This document shows positions 1 through 7,500 of a DNA stretch of 9,975 nt, piece by piece. This DNA comes from Methylomonas sp. (GTDB lineage: Bacteria > Pseudomonadota > Gammaproteobacteria > Methylococcales > Methylomonadaceae). Under the pieces are notes generated by a model that made no database searches, was not told the origin of the DNA, and saw only the letters and a program-made list of their open reading frames with translations. Each line of letters starts with the position of its first letter. Position 1 is the stretch's first letter. The stretch is from assembly GCA_028688235.1 (NCBI GenBank), contig JAQTYP010000090.1, positions 1 through 9,975 on the forward strand, written 5' to 3'. The translations under genes were made by a program, and so were the position numbers.

Positions 1-815
1 GCAATCTTACCGCCGATACAGACGCCGCCGGCCCGCTTGTTCGGAATATATGGGATATCCTCGCCCATATACCACAACACCGAATTGGTGGCGGATTTGC
101 GCGAAGACCCCGTACCAACCACGTCGCCGACGTAGGCCACCGGAAAACCCTTAGTCTTAAGTTCGTTGATTTGCTGTTCGGCGTTGGTGATACCATCGCG
201 CGGCATTTTCAGCATCGCCTTGGCGTGCAATGGGATGTCCGGCCGCGACCAAGCGTCGGGCGCCGGCGACAAGTCGTCGGTATTGGTTTCGCCGGTGACT
301 TTGAATACTGTCACGGTCAGTTTTTCCGGCACTTCCGGCTTGGCGGTGAACCATTCGGCATCGGCCCAGGATTGCAGCACCTGGCTTGCGTAAGCATTGC
401 CGACTTGGGCTTTTTCCTGGACATCGTGAAAGGCGTCGAAAATCAGCAGGATTTGCGACAGCGCTTTCGCGGCAATCGGCGCCAGCGCGGCATTGTCCAA
501 CAATTCGATCAAAGGCGCGACATTGTAGCCGCCGAGCATGGTACCGAGCAATTCCGTGGCTTTTTCGGGCGTGATCAGCGGCGACGAAGCCTCGCCTTTG
601 GCAATGGCTGTCAGAAAGCCGGCCTTGACGTAAGCGGCTTCGTCCACGCCTGCCGGAATGCGGTAAGCCAGCAAATCCAACAGAAACGCTTCATCTCCGG
701 CTGACGGGGTTTTTAGTAACTCCACCAACGCGGCAACTTGCTCGGCATCCAAAGGTTTAGGTACAACGCCTTCGGCTGAGCGTTCGGCAACATGTTTTAG
801 GTATTGTTCTAGCAT
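1..815 (-). CDS. acnB: Aconitate hydratase B (bifunctional aconitase / 2-methylisocitrate dehydratase), N-terminal part
   Basis: Cytoplasmic [4Fe-4S] enzyme of the TCA cycle that converts citrate to isocitrate through cis-aconitate; the AcnB family also dehydrates 2-methylisocitrate. The frame is open from the ATG at 815 to the left edge, giving 271 full codons, so the gene is cut by the window and the iron-sulfur cysteines and most of the catalytic body lie outside. The N-terminus (MLEQYLKHVAERSAEG) matches the E. coli AcnB start almost residue for residue. Residues 1 to about 155 are the AcnB-specific HEAT-like helical domain. The swivel domain follows, with TGETNTDDLSPAPDAWSRP at about 174-192 and GTGSSRKSATNSVLW at about 234-248, both AcnB hallmarks. 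The start is fixed by family alignment, because no Shine-Dalgarno sequence is visible just upstream. It lies on the same strand as the icd gene at 3365-4375, its TCA-cycle successor. No frameshift or internal stop was found. Confidence 0.97.
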   Translation of the reverse strand, partial: MLEQYLKHVAERSAEGVVPKPLDAEQVAALVELLKTPSAGDEAFLLDLLAYRIPAGVDEAAYVKAGFLTAIAKGEASSPLITPEKATELLGTMLGGYNVAPLIELLDNAALAPIAAKALSQILLIFDAFHDVQEKAQVGNAYASQVLQSWADAEWFTAKPEVPEKLTVTVFKVTGETNTDDLSPAPDAWSRPDIPLHAKAMLKMPRDGITNAEQQINELKTKGFPVAYVGDVVGTGSSRKSATNSVLWYMGEDIPYIPNKRAGGVCIGGKI

Positions 816-973
816 GGGTGTATGTGGGTCTTGTTAGGATAAACGGGTTGAATCGGGTATTTTTTGTTACGAAATGTCAAACGCTGAGAAGCGTAAGCAT
901 CCATCGCCGTATTTGCAAATCGTTCTTTATGGCTATATTCGTTTTTGGCTTGATAGGGATTGGTTACCAGTAT
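809..973 (-). other. In-frame open continuation of the small gene after its TAA, up to the acnB start
   Basis: After the TAA at 974-976 the small gene's frame stays open for 54 codons and ends at a TAG (809-811) that overlaps the first bases of acnB. The translation looks protein-like: it begins ILVTNPYQAKNEYSHKERF and later reads RLTFRNKKYPIQPVYPN. Joined to the upstream gene it would give a product of about 190 residues with one stop inside. Two readings are possible. This may be the lost C-terminus of the small gene, or simply the intergenic leader of acnB that is open by chance. By my rough estimate a random 54-codon run at this composition stays open about one time in twenty, so openness alone is not proof. 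No convincing acnB promoter was found here. A 5-base-pair inverted repeat (881-885 with 890-894) lacks a proper T-run. Confidence 0.45.
836..843. repeat. 8-base direct repeat, copy 1 (acnB side of the AT-rich cassette)
   Basis: The plus-strand octamer AGGATAAA occurs here and again at 2740-2747, on the other side of the ATPase and small-gene cassette. It could be a target duplication or recombination junction; a chance match is also quite possible at this length. Confidence 0.25.
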
Positions 974-1381
974 TTACTTGACCTGCCTGAACTCGATATC
1001 CGAAAACACATGATCGAATTCGTTAAAAAAACGATTCAGAACTGTCTCGAACTTAGGCGCTATCTCTTTATATTTGATGCCGCTTGTGCCTGAATAAACG
1101 TCTCGCAACTCAATAATATATAGATCGTAGTAAACGCAATCGTCACATCTTACGATAACTAAGCAATCGACCGCTGGCGGCGGCTTACCATAATCAGTAA
1201 GGGTTTTATTATGTGTTGCGTAATAGCTATCTGGCTTCAGAATGACAACTCTTCGACTGTTTATCTCATTGTTTTCAAACAAGCATTCAGAAAGGCGTAC
1301 ATACATATTGTTTTCGGAACAGCTACCACCAACGATGGAAAACAATTCACGATCATTGTAAATTCGATCAAACAATTCCAT
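974..1381 (-). CDS. Small hypothetical protein, partner of the AAA ATPase; possible PD-(D/E)xK-like fold
   Basis: I cannot assign a named family. The 135-residue product has no signal peptide or membrane segment and is probably cytoplasmic. A hydrophobic strand with a Cys-x-x-Cys (RCDDC, residues 78-82) sits between Asp72 (in PPPAVD) and Glu91 (in DLYIIELRD). The D...E-x-R spacing resembles the D...(E/D)-x-K core of restriction-like nucleases, with Arg93 in the place of the usual Lys, so catalysis is doubtful. From memory, related proteins read ELK at this point; this is unchecked. The ATG at 1381 lies inside the end of the ATPase gene (14-base overlap) and has no visible Shine-Dalgarno, so translation is probably coupled to the ATPase. 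Base composition is AT-rich like the ATPase and unlike the flanks. The TAA at 974-976 may be premature, because the frame continues open to 809. Confidence 0.7.
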   Translation of the reverse strand: MELFDRIYNDRELFSIVGGSCSENNMYVRLSECLFENNEINSRRVVILKPDSYYATHNKTLTDYGKPPPAVDCLVIVRCDDCVYYDLYIIELRDVYSGTSGIKYKEIAPKFETVLNRFFNEFDHVFSDIEFRQVK

Positions 1382-2738
1382 TGACTTTATCGAATAACTT
1401 TAGTTTTTCTTCAAAAATTTCTTCTGCGGTATCTACAAAATTTTTATCCTGAATACCATATTCATCCACTTCCAAATCGACTGCCTCACTGCCGATTTCG
1501 TTAGGCCTTAGGAGCACTGATCTAAAACTATCTTTATCAATAGAGCCATCCATTACTAGATTGCTGCATTGATTAAATAAGTAATTACTGTGCGATGTAA
1601 TAATCAGCTTTATTTTGCCATCCTTGACCAATTTTGCTAGAATTTTTATTAATTTAACCTGATTCGCTGGATGGATGTGAGCTTCGGGTTCTTCTATAAT
1701 CAGCAGTGGAATATATTTAGTATCAGCCGATTGAAACGACAAGCTGGGCTGAAAAGGGATAACGAACTTTAGAAAAGCAGTAAGTGGTGCAACTTCCGCG
1801 ACCATCGAAGACGTATTCGATAAGTCTAAATTCAACTCGGTGTTATTAGGATTATAAAGCAGGCGTTTTTGAACGTTATCGAATGAGATTTTGCCCTGCA
1901 ATATATTGTTTTCAATGTCAGTAAAGTATTGACTATAAGTTTTGGACGCTTGACCATCCGAGTTAGTTAAGTACAGATAATAATCACTTAATGGCTCAGG
2001 AATCGCAGGAATGTCAACCTGTTTAGACATATTAGGGCGCTCTTGCGAAAGATATGCGAAGATTGGGCCAAATGCACTTAAGGCAAGATACAAACCTGAT
2101 TTTGCCGATGGCAGATAATAAATATTGTCAATACCATAATAACTTGTATCTATACTAAAAAAATCAGTTAATGGTTTAAGCAAAATCGAATGAGGCATTT
2201 CATTTCTAACCCTAATTTCACAACCATAAAAAGATGAAATTACAATATCATCATGATCCATTACGACTTTCTTAAAAAATGAATAATCGCTTATTTTTAA
2301 TAAGCCACCAGATAGCTTGAAAGTCACCCCAAATCCATTCCAACAAATTCGAATTTCAAACGCTTTATCAATACAATTGTTATTTAAACCATAAAGAGAT
2401 CCAAATGTGTTTTGCATCGATCTATTAAGTCGATTGACCAACGTTCTTTCGAACAACTCCTTTATACTTTTGTTAGCGGCATCAGTTAGACTAACTTCTT
2501 TAGAATTTGGCACAACTTCATGACATAGAAAATCCAATAGCCTATTTACTTCAGAGTAGAATTCATTATCGCGATAAATTCTTTCCTTGCCATGGAGAAA
2601 AACTTTAATGACTATGTAAATCACCGAAACCGCATAAGACTTCCCGACATTATTTTCACCCACCATCAACATAAAGTCGGTGGCGGTATCGAACTCGAAT
2701 TCCTTAATCGGCCCGAAATTTTTAATAGTGATAATCAT
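1368..2738 (-). CDS. AAA/ABC-type ATPase (AAA_15/AAA_21-like), probable core of an accessory or defence cassette
   Basis: Cytoplasmic ABC-class ATPase of 456 residues, of the SMC/OLD-related kind. The N-terminus MIITIKNFGPIKEF is the usual first strand of this group. Walker A is GENNVGKS (27-34). An ABC-signature-like stretch is NTSSMVAEVAPLT (308-320). Walker B is LLIIEEPEAHIHP (345-357), with Glu-Glu in place of Asp-Glu as is common in this group. The His switch is TSHS (381-384). Only about 70 residues follow, so the C-terminal TOPRIM nuclease domain of OLD/GajA proteins is absent and any effector must be a partner protein. Its ATG is in the ATGA that ends the Uma2 gene (2735-2738), with no Shine-Dalgarno, which suggests coupled translation. 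It overlaps the small gene by 14 bases. Composition is far more AT-rich than the flanking genes, a sign of transfer. ATPases of this class with a small partner occur in Septu, PARIS and abortive-infection systems. The exact system is not recognised. Confidence 0.92.
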   Translation of the reverse strand: MIITIKNFGPIKEFEFDTATDFMLMVGENNVGKSYAVSVIYIVIKVFLHGKERIYRDNEFYSEVNRLLDFLCHEVVPNSKEVSLTDAANKSIKELFERTLVNRLNRSMQNTFGSLYGLNNNCIDKAFEIRICWNGFGVTFKLSGGLLKISDYSFFKKVVMDHDDIVISSFYGCEIRVRNEMPHSILLKPLTDFFSIDTSYYGIDNIYYLPSAKSGLYLALSAFGPIFAYLSQERPNMSKQVDIPAIPEPLSDYYLYLTNSDGQASKTYSQYFTDIENNILQGKISFDNVQKRLLYNPNNTELNLDLSNTSSMVAEVAPLTAFLKFVIPFQPSLSFQSADTKYIPLLIIEEPEAHIHPANQVKLIKILAKLVKDGKIKLIITSHSNYLFNQCSNLVMDGSIDKDSFRSVLLRPNEIGSEAVDLEVDEYGIQDKNFVDTAEEIFEEKLKLFDKVNGIV

Positions 2739-3343
2739 AAGGATAAATCAACAAGTCTGGCTTGTTCGGCAAGATAGGTTTGCATGTCTTCGTTGTCGAC
2801 CCGAGCATAAATCTCGGCGACATCCAACACCAAATCGACCGATTCGAACCAGGCTTGGTCGCCGAGAAAATAATGATTGGATACCCAACCTTCGCTACGC
2901 CGGCAGACTTCGACGTCGACGATGTCCTGCTCGATCAGCACGTATTCTTGCAAACTCGGAATGGTTTGGTACAAGCGGCGTTTGATGGTTTCGTCGGTGC
3001 GACGGGTGGATTTGGACAGCACTTCGACGATCAGCACCGGGGTTTCGGTGTAATACTGGTGCGGCTCGAGCTCGTCGCACACCACCATGCTGTCCGGATA
3101 GAAAAAATAATTGCCGACCTTGACTTTGACGTCGGAAGTAAATGGCTCGCAGGGCTGGTTGCGCAAGTGATTGCGCAATTCGCCGAACACGTTGCCGGCA
3201 ATGCGGTCATGATTACGGCTGGCACCGGACATTGCATACACCTGACCGTCGATATACTCATGCTTAATATCGCCGAGCAATTCGCCCGCCAGATAATCTT
3301 CGATAGAAATCCAGGTTAGCCCGAACTGTGGCTGCGCGCTCAT
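2735..3343 (-). CDS. Uma2 family (DUF820) restriction-endonuclease-like protein
   Basis: A 202-residue cytoplasmic protein of the Uma2 family, which has the PD-(D/E)xK nuclease fold; its biological role is poorly known and many genomes carry several copies. Family marks seen: HEYIDGQVYAMSGAS near the N-terminus (Glu29), NYFFYPDSMVVCD (catalytic-type Asp84), PVLIVEVLSKSTRRTD (Glu107), then a Lys-rich helix and LYQTIPSLQEYVLIEQD. All core acidic residues appear present, and the length is normal for the family. The start at 3343 is supported by AGGAGG at 3350-3355 with a 6-base spacer. The gene begins 21 bases after the icd stop, so it is probably transcribed with icd. Its TGA forms a 4-base ATGA overlap with the ATPase start. 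Base composition resembles the core genes (33 G/C of 60 at 3001-3060) except for its last codons. Whether it works with the ATPase pair or is only their neighbour is unknown. Confidence 0.93.
   Translation of the reverse strand: MSAQPQFGLTWISIEDYLAGELLGDIKHEYIDGQVYAMSGASRNHDRIAGNVFGELRNHLRNQPCEPFTSDVKVKVGNYFFYPDSMVVCDELEPHQYYTETPVLIVEVLSKSTRRTDETIKRRLYQTIPSLQEYVLIEQDIVDVEVCRRSEGWVSNHYFLGDQAWFESVDLVLDVAEIYARVDNEDMQTYLAEQARLVDLSL
2740..2747. repeat. 8-base direct repeat, copy 2 (Uma2 side of the AT-rich cassette)
   Basis: Second copy of AGGATAAA, within the last codons of the Uma2 gene and 2 bases outside the ATPase start codon. Joining the flanks through this octamer would make the Uma2 frame read TTA TCC TAA, that is, a normal end one codon shorter than at present. 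Confidence 0.25.
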
Positions 3344-3364
3344 GACCGCCCTCCTCTAACTGAG

Positions 3365-4375
3365 TTATTTCATCGCATCGACAATGGCCTGGCCCATTTC
3401 CTTAGTGCCGCACGTGCTGTCCGGGTTCAAATCCGGCGTAACGTATTTGCCTTCGTTGACGACTTTCTCGATCGCATTCTGCATGCGATTGGCTGCGTCG
3501 TGTTCGCCCAAGTGATTCAACATCATCACGCCGGCCATCATCACGGCAGTCGGATTGGCAATGTTTTTGCCGGCGATATCCGGCGCGCTACCGTGCACCG
3601 CTTCGAACAAGGCCGCATTCGCGCCTATGTTGGCACCCGGTATCAAGCCCAAGCCGCCGACCAGACCGGCAGTCAGGTCGGACAGAATGTCGCCGAACAT
3701 ATTGGTCGTCACGACCACGTCGAATTGCTCGGGTTTCATGACCATATGCATGCAGGCCGCATCGATGATTTTTTCGTCGAATTCGATATCCGGATATTTT
3801 TTGGCGACTTCGCGGGCGGTGTTCAGGAACAAGCCTTGGGTAAATTTCAGAATGTTGGCCTTATGGCAAACCGTAACCTTTTTGCGGCCGTTATCTATCG
3901 CATATTTGAAAGCATATTCGACGATGCGCTCGGAACTGGCTTTGGTGACGACGGCCAAACTTTCGGCGATGTCTTTTTCCGGTGTCAGAAAATGTTCCAG
4001 TCCGACGTATAAGCCTTGGGTATTCTCGCGCACGACGACGATATCGACGTTATCGTAACGGGTCTTGACGCCCGGCCAGCTTTTTGCCGGACGGACATTG
4101 GCATAGAGATCGTATTTCTTGCGCAACTCGACGTTGATACTTCTAAAACCTTCGCCGACCATCGTCGTCAGCGGACCTTTAAAGGCGACGCGGGTTTGAT
4201 CGATCAAGTCCATCGTCGCATCCGGCAATGGGGTGCCGAGTTTTTCGAAGGCCGACATGCCGGCATCGGCTTCCAACCAGTTGATTTTCGCACCCGACGC
4301 ATCGATTACCGCAACGGCGGCATCCATGATCGAAGGTCCAATACCATCACCTTTAATCAACGTGACGTTATGCAT
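3365..4375 (-). CDS. icd: Isocitrate dehydrogenase, NAD-dependent type (isocitrate/isopropylmalate dehydrogenase family)
   Basis: Cytoplasmic TCA-cycle enzyme that oxidatively decarboxylates isocitrate to 2-oxoglutarate. It has 336 residues, typical of short bacterial NAD-type enzymes and shorter than E. coli Icd. Seen in order: IKGDGIGPSI (7-16); the substrate loop SINVELRKKYDLYANVRP with Ser79, Asn81, Arg85 and Arg95; Arg116 and Tyr123 in RENTQGLYVG; Lys172 in CHKANI; and metal-binding Asp205, Asp229 and Asp233. In the coenzyme loop HGSAPDIAGKNIANP, Asp266 and Ile267 stand where E. coli Icd has Lys344 and Tyr345, the pattern known for NAD rather than NADP preference. The Ser79-Asn81 pair argues for isocitrate over isopropylmalate or homoisocitrate. 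The start is supported by AGGAG at 4383-4387 with a 7-base spacer. It is probably the first gene of the transcript that includes the Uma2 gene, and acnB follows further downstream on the same strand. Confidence 0.93.
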   Translation of the reverse strand: MHNVTLIKGDGIGPSIMDAAVAVIDASGAKINWLEADAGMSAFEKLGTPLPDATMDLIDQTRVAFKGPLTTMVGEGFRSINVELRKKYDLYANVRPAKSWPGVKTRYDNVDIVVVRENTQGLYVGLEHFLTPEKDIAESLAVVTKASSERIVEYAFKYAIDNGRKKVTVCHKANILKFTQGLFLNTAREVAKKYPDIEFDEKIIDAACMHMVMKPEQFDVVVTTNMFGDILSDLTAGLVGGLGLIPGANIGANAALFEAVHGSAPDIAGKNIANPTAVMMAGVMMLNHLGEHDAANRMQNAIEKVVNEGKYVTPDLNPDSTCGTKEMGQAIVDAMK

Positions 4376-4406
4376 TCACTCTCTCCTGAGGGTTTTGAAA
4401 CGTTTA

Positions 4407-4412
4407 ATCATA
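4407..4412 (-). promoter_or_regulatory. Candidate -10 box (TATGAT) for icd
   Basis: The minus strand reads TATGAT here, one change from the sigma-70 consensus, about 32 bases before the icd ATG. This would leave a leader of roughly 25 bases that contains the AGGAG ribosome site. No good -35 box is found at 16-18 bases upstream, and there is no TGn extension, so the promoter would be weak or activator-dependent. Confidence 0.35.
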
Positions 4413-4462
4413 CACATTTTCATGACCGACGGACAGCGTAAAACGCCGTCGACAGCGCCCGG

Positions 4463-4480
4463 AAAAGTCGGCCCGGCCGA
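4463..4480 (-). terminator. Weak candidate intrinsic terminator after the RND pump gene
   Basis: On the minus strand a 5-base-pair stem TCGGC/GCCGA with a 3-base loop (4468-4480) is followed by C and then TTTT (4463-4466), about 20 bases after the pump stop codon. The position suits the end of the efflux operon, but stem and T-run are both short. The adjacent 12-base perfect palindrome GCCGAATTCGGC (4476-4487) could form an alternative hairpin. Confidence 0.3.
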
Positions 4481-4501
4481 ATTCGGCAGCCTAACCTAAA
4501 C

Positions 4502-7500
4502 TCACGCAACGCCGGCGGAAATTTTACCCGCCGCGCCCCGCCGCCAAAGTTTCAGGCCAAACATCTTGAAATCGTCAAGATAGGTGAAGGCCACCGGAAT
4601 CACCAACAGACTGAGCAGGGTGGACGTCACCAAACCGCCGATCACCGCCACCGCCATCGGGCTACGGAACGATGTATCCGCGTCGCCCGTGCCCAACGCG
4701 ATCGGCAGCATGCCGGCGCCCATCGCGATGGTCGTCATGACGATAGGCCTAGCCCGCTTGCGGCAGGCGTCCAGCAAGGCATCGCTCCGGCTCATGCCAT
4801 GGTCACGGCGGGCGACGATGGCATATTCAACCAGCAGAATCGAGTTTTTGGTGGCAATCCCCATCAACATCACCAAACCGATCAGCGACGGCATCGAAAA
4901 GGCCTTGCCGGTCAACAGCAGCGCGACGAAACCACCGCCGAAGGACAGCGGCAATGCGGCCAAAATGGTGATCGGTTGCAAAAAGTCTTTGAACAACAGA
5001 ATCAGCACAACCAGGATGCACAGCACGCCGGTCAACATCGCCAGGCCGAAACTGGCGAACAATTCCCCCATCATTTCGGCGTCGCCGATGTTGATTTGCT
5101 TGACCCCTGTCGGCAGATTCTTGATGCTGGGCAGGTTTTGTACAGCCGTGGTGACTTCGCCCAACGGCACGCCGGACAATTCGATCTCGAAATTGACGTT
5201 GCGAGAACGGTCGTAACGGTCGATTACCGCCGGCCCACTGGAAAGTTCCAGCTTTGCCACCTGGCCAACCAACACCGTACCGTTCCCGGCTTTCGCCGAA
5301 GGTACCGCCAGCCGTTCCAGCACCGCGAGATCTTCACGGCCTTCGGCGGCCAGTTTCACGACCATCGGCACCTGGCGCTGGGCCAGATTGAGCTTGGACA
5401 GCGACCAGTCGTAATCGCCGACCGTGGCGATGCGCAGGGTCTCAGCCAACGCGGCGGTGGTTACGCCCAGATCGGCGGCGCGAGCAAAATCGGGCCGCAC
5501 CGCGATTTCCGGCCGCACCAGAGCCGCACTGGAAGCGATGCTGCCTAGGCCTGGGATAGTGCGCAAGTCACGCTCCACCGCATGGGCGGCGTTATTCAGG
5601 GCTTGCGGATCGTCGCCGCTGAGCACCAACACGTATTTCTCGCCGGAAGCGCCTAAACCCACCTTGGTGCGGACGCCGGGTAGTTTTTCCAAGGCCTCTC
5701 GAATCTGTTGTTCGATGACTTGTTTCCGGACCGGCCGCTCGCCGCGGTTGGCCAGCGTGACGGTCAGCGTCGCCTTGTGCACTTCGCCGCTGCCCTGAGA
5801 GCCCGCCATCGGGTCGTTGCCGGCCGAGCCAGCGCCTATGGTGGTGTATATCTTCTTGACGTAAGGCACGGCGCTGACCAATTGTCGCGCGGTTTCCGCC
5901 GCACTTTGGGTCTGGCTCAGACTGGAGCCTGGCGGCAATTCGACGAATACCTGGGTTTGCGGGTTATCGTCGGCCGGGATGAAGCCGGTGGGCAACAGCG
6001 GAATCAACAACAGCGAACCGACGAAAAAAGCCGCCGCGCCAGCCATCGTCGTCAAACGGTGGCGCAAACACCAAGCCGCCGCCCGCATATACCACCGCAT
6101 GACAAGCCCTTCGGAAGGCTCCGAATGCGCCCTGCCCTTCAGCAGATAGGCGGACATCATCGGCGTCAGCATCCTTGCCACCACCAGCGAGGCCAACACC
6201 GCCAGCGCGGCGGTCCAGCCGAATTGCTTAAAAAAACGCCCGGCCACGCCGCTCATGAAGGCGGTCGGCAGAAACACCGCGACCAGCGCAAAGGTGGTAG
6301 CAACCACCGCCAGGCCGATTTCGTCGGCGGCCTCCATCGCCGCCTGGTAGGGCGTCTTGCCCATGCGCAAGTGGCGAACGATGTTTTCCACCTCGACGAT
6401 GGCGTCGTCAACCAATATGCCGATCACCAGCGACAAGGCCAGCAGGGTAATCACGTTCAATGAAAAACCTAGCTGCTCCATACCCAGAAACGCCGGCACC
6501 ACCGACAGCGGTAGCGCCACGGCGGACACCAAGGTGGCGCGCCAGTCGCGCAAGAATAGCCAGACTACCAGTACCGCCAGCATGCCGCCTTCGTAGAGCA
6601 TGGTCATAGAGCCTTGAAATTCTTCTTCCACCGGCGTGACGAAGTCGAAGGCTTCGGTGAATTCGATATCCGGATGGGCGGCATGCAGTTCTTCGAGCAT
6701 CTTGTTAACGCCGATGCCGACCTCGACTTCGCTGGCACCACGGCTGCGGGTGACTTCGAAACCGACCGCCGGTTGGCCGTTCAAAAAGGCCGCGGCGCGC
6801 GGTTCGGCGAACGAGTCGTCGATTCGAGCCACTTGGTCTAGGCGAATGCGGCGGCCGTCGGCCAGCGACAGTTGCAGCGGCCGCATTTCGTCCACCGACA
6901 GGACATTGGCCAGCGTACGCACCGGTTGTTCGCCGCTGCCCAAATCGGTGCGGCCGCCGGCACTTTCGCGCTGCATTTCTCGGAGTTGCCGGGAGATGTC
7001 GGCGGCGGTCGCGCCCAAGGCTTGTAATTTGACCGGATCCAGCGCAATCGTCACTTCACGACTGACGCCGCCGACCCGGGTCACCGCGCCGACGCCGTCG
7101 ACCGCCAGCAACCGTTTGGCAACAGTGTCCTCGACGAACCACGACAAGGCCTCGTCGTCGCGTTGCTTGGAACGCACGGTAAACGCCAGTATCGGCGAAC
7201 CGGCCAAATCCAGCTTGTTGACGATGGGATCGCGCAAGTCGCCCGGCAGATCGGTGCGAACCTTGGTGACGGCGGAGCGCACGTCATCCACGGCTTCCTG
7301 CACCGGCTTTTCCAGACGAAACTGCGCGGTAATCGTGACACTACCGTCCTGGACCTTAGTGCTGATGTGTTTCAGGCCTTGCAAGGTGGCGATGGCATTT
7401 TCGATCTTGCGCGCCACCTCGGTTTCCAGTTGCGCCGGCGACGCGCCGGGCAGCGTTGCCGTCACCGTGACGGTGGGCAGTTCCAGATCGGGAAAGTTCT

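Noticed and set aside
171..704. 177-codon plus-strand open frame opposite acnB
   Set aside because: It is antisense to unmistakable AcnB coding sequence and has no recognisable domain.
875..880. Perfect TTGACA (-35-like) on the minus strand, 60 bases before acnB
   Set aside because: No acceptable -10 box at 16-18 bases downstream (CCCGAT at 17), so it is not called as the acnB promoter.
881..894. Inverted repeat ACGCT-GAGA-AGCGT between the small gene and acnB
   Set aside because: The stem is only 5 base pairs and the following minus-strand bases are not a T-run, so it is a poor terminator; it may also lie in coding sequence.
1368..2738. ATPase as an OLD-family nuclease (GajA-like)
   Set aside because: The protein ends about 70 residues after the His switch, leaving no room for a TOPRIM domain.
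2762..3319. 185-codon plus-strand open frame opposite the Uma2 gene
   Set aside because: Shadow of the Uma2 gene, which has family motifs and a strong ribosome site on the other strand.
3780..6677. Shared 17-base stretch GAATTCGATATCCGGAT in icd (3780s) and the RND gene (6660s)
   Set aside because: Both copies encode the peptide PDIEF in frame with the same codons; coincidence of codon use is sufficient explanation.
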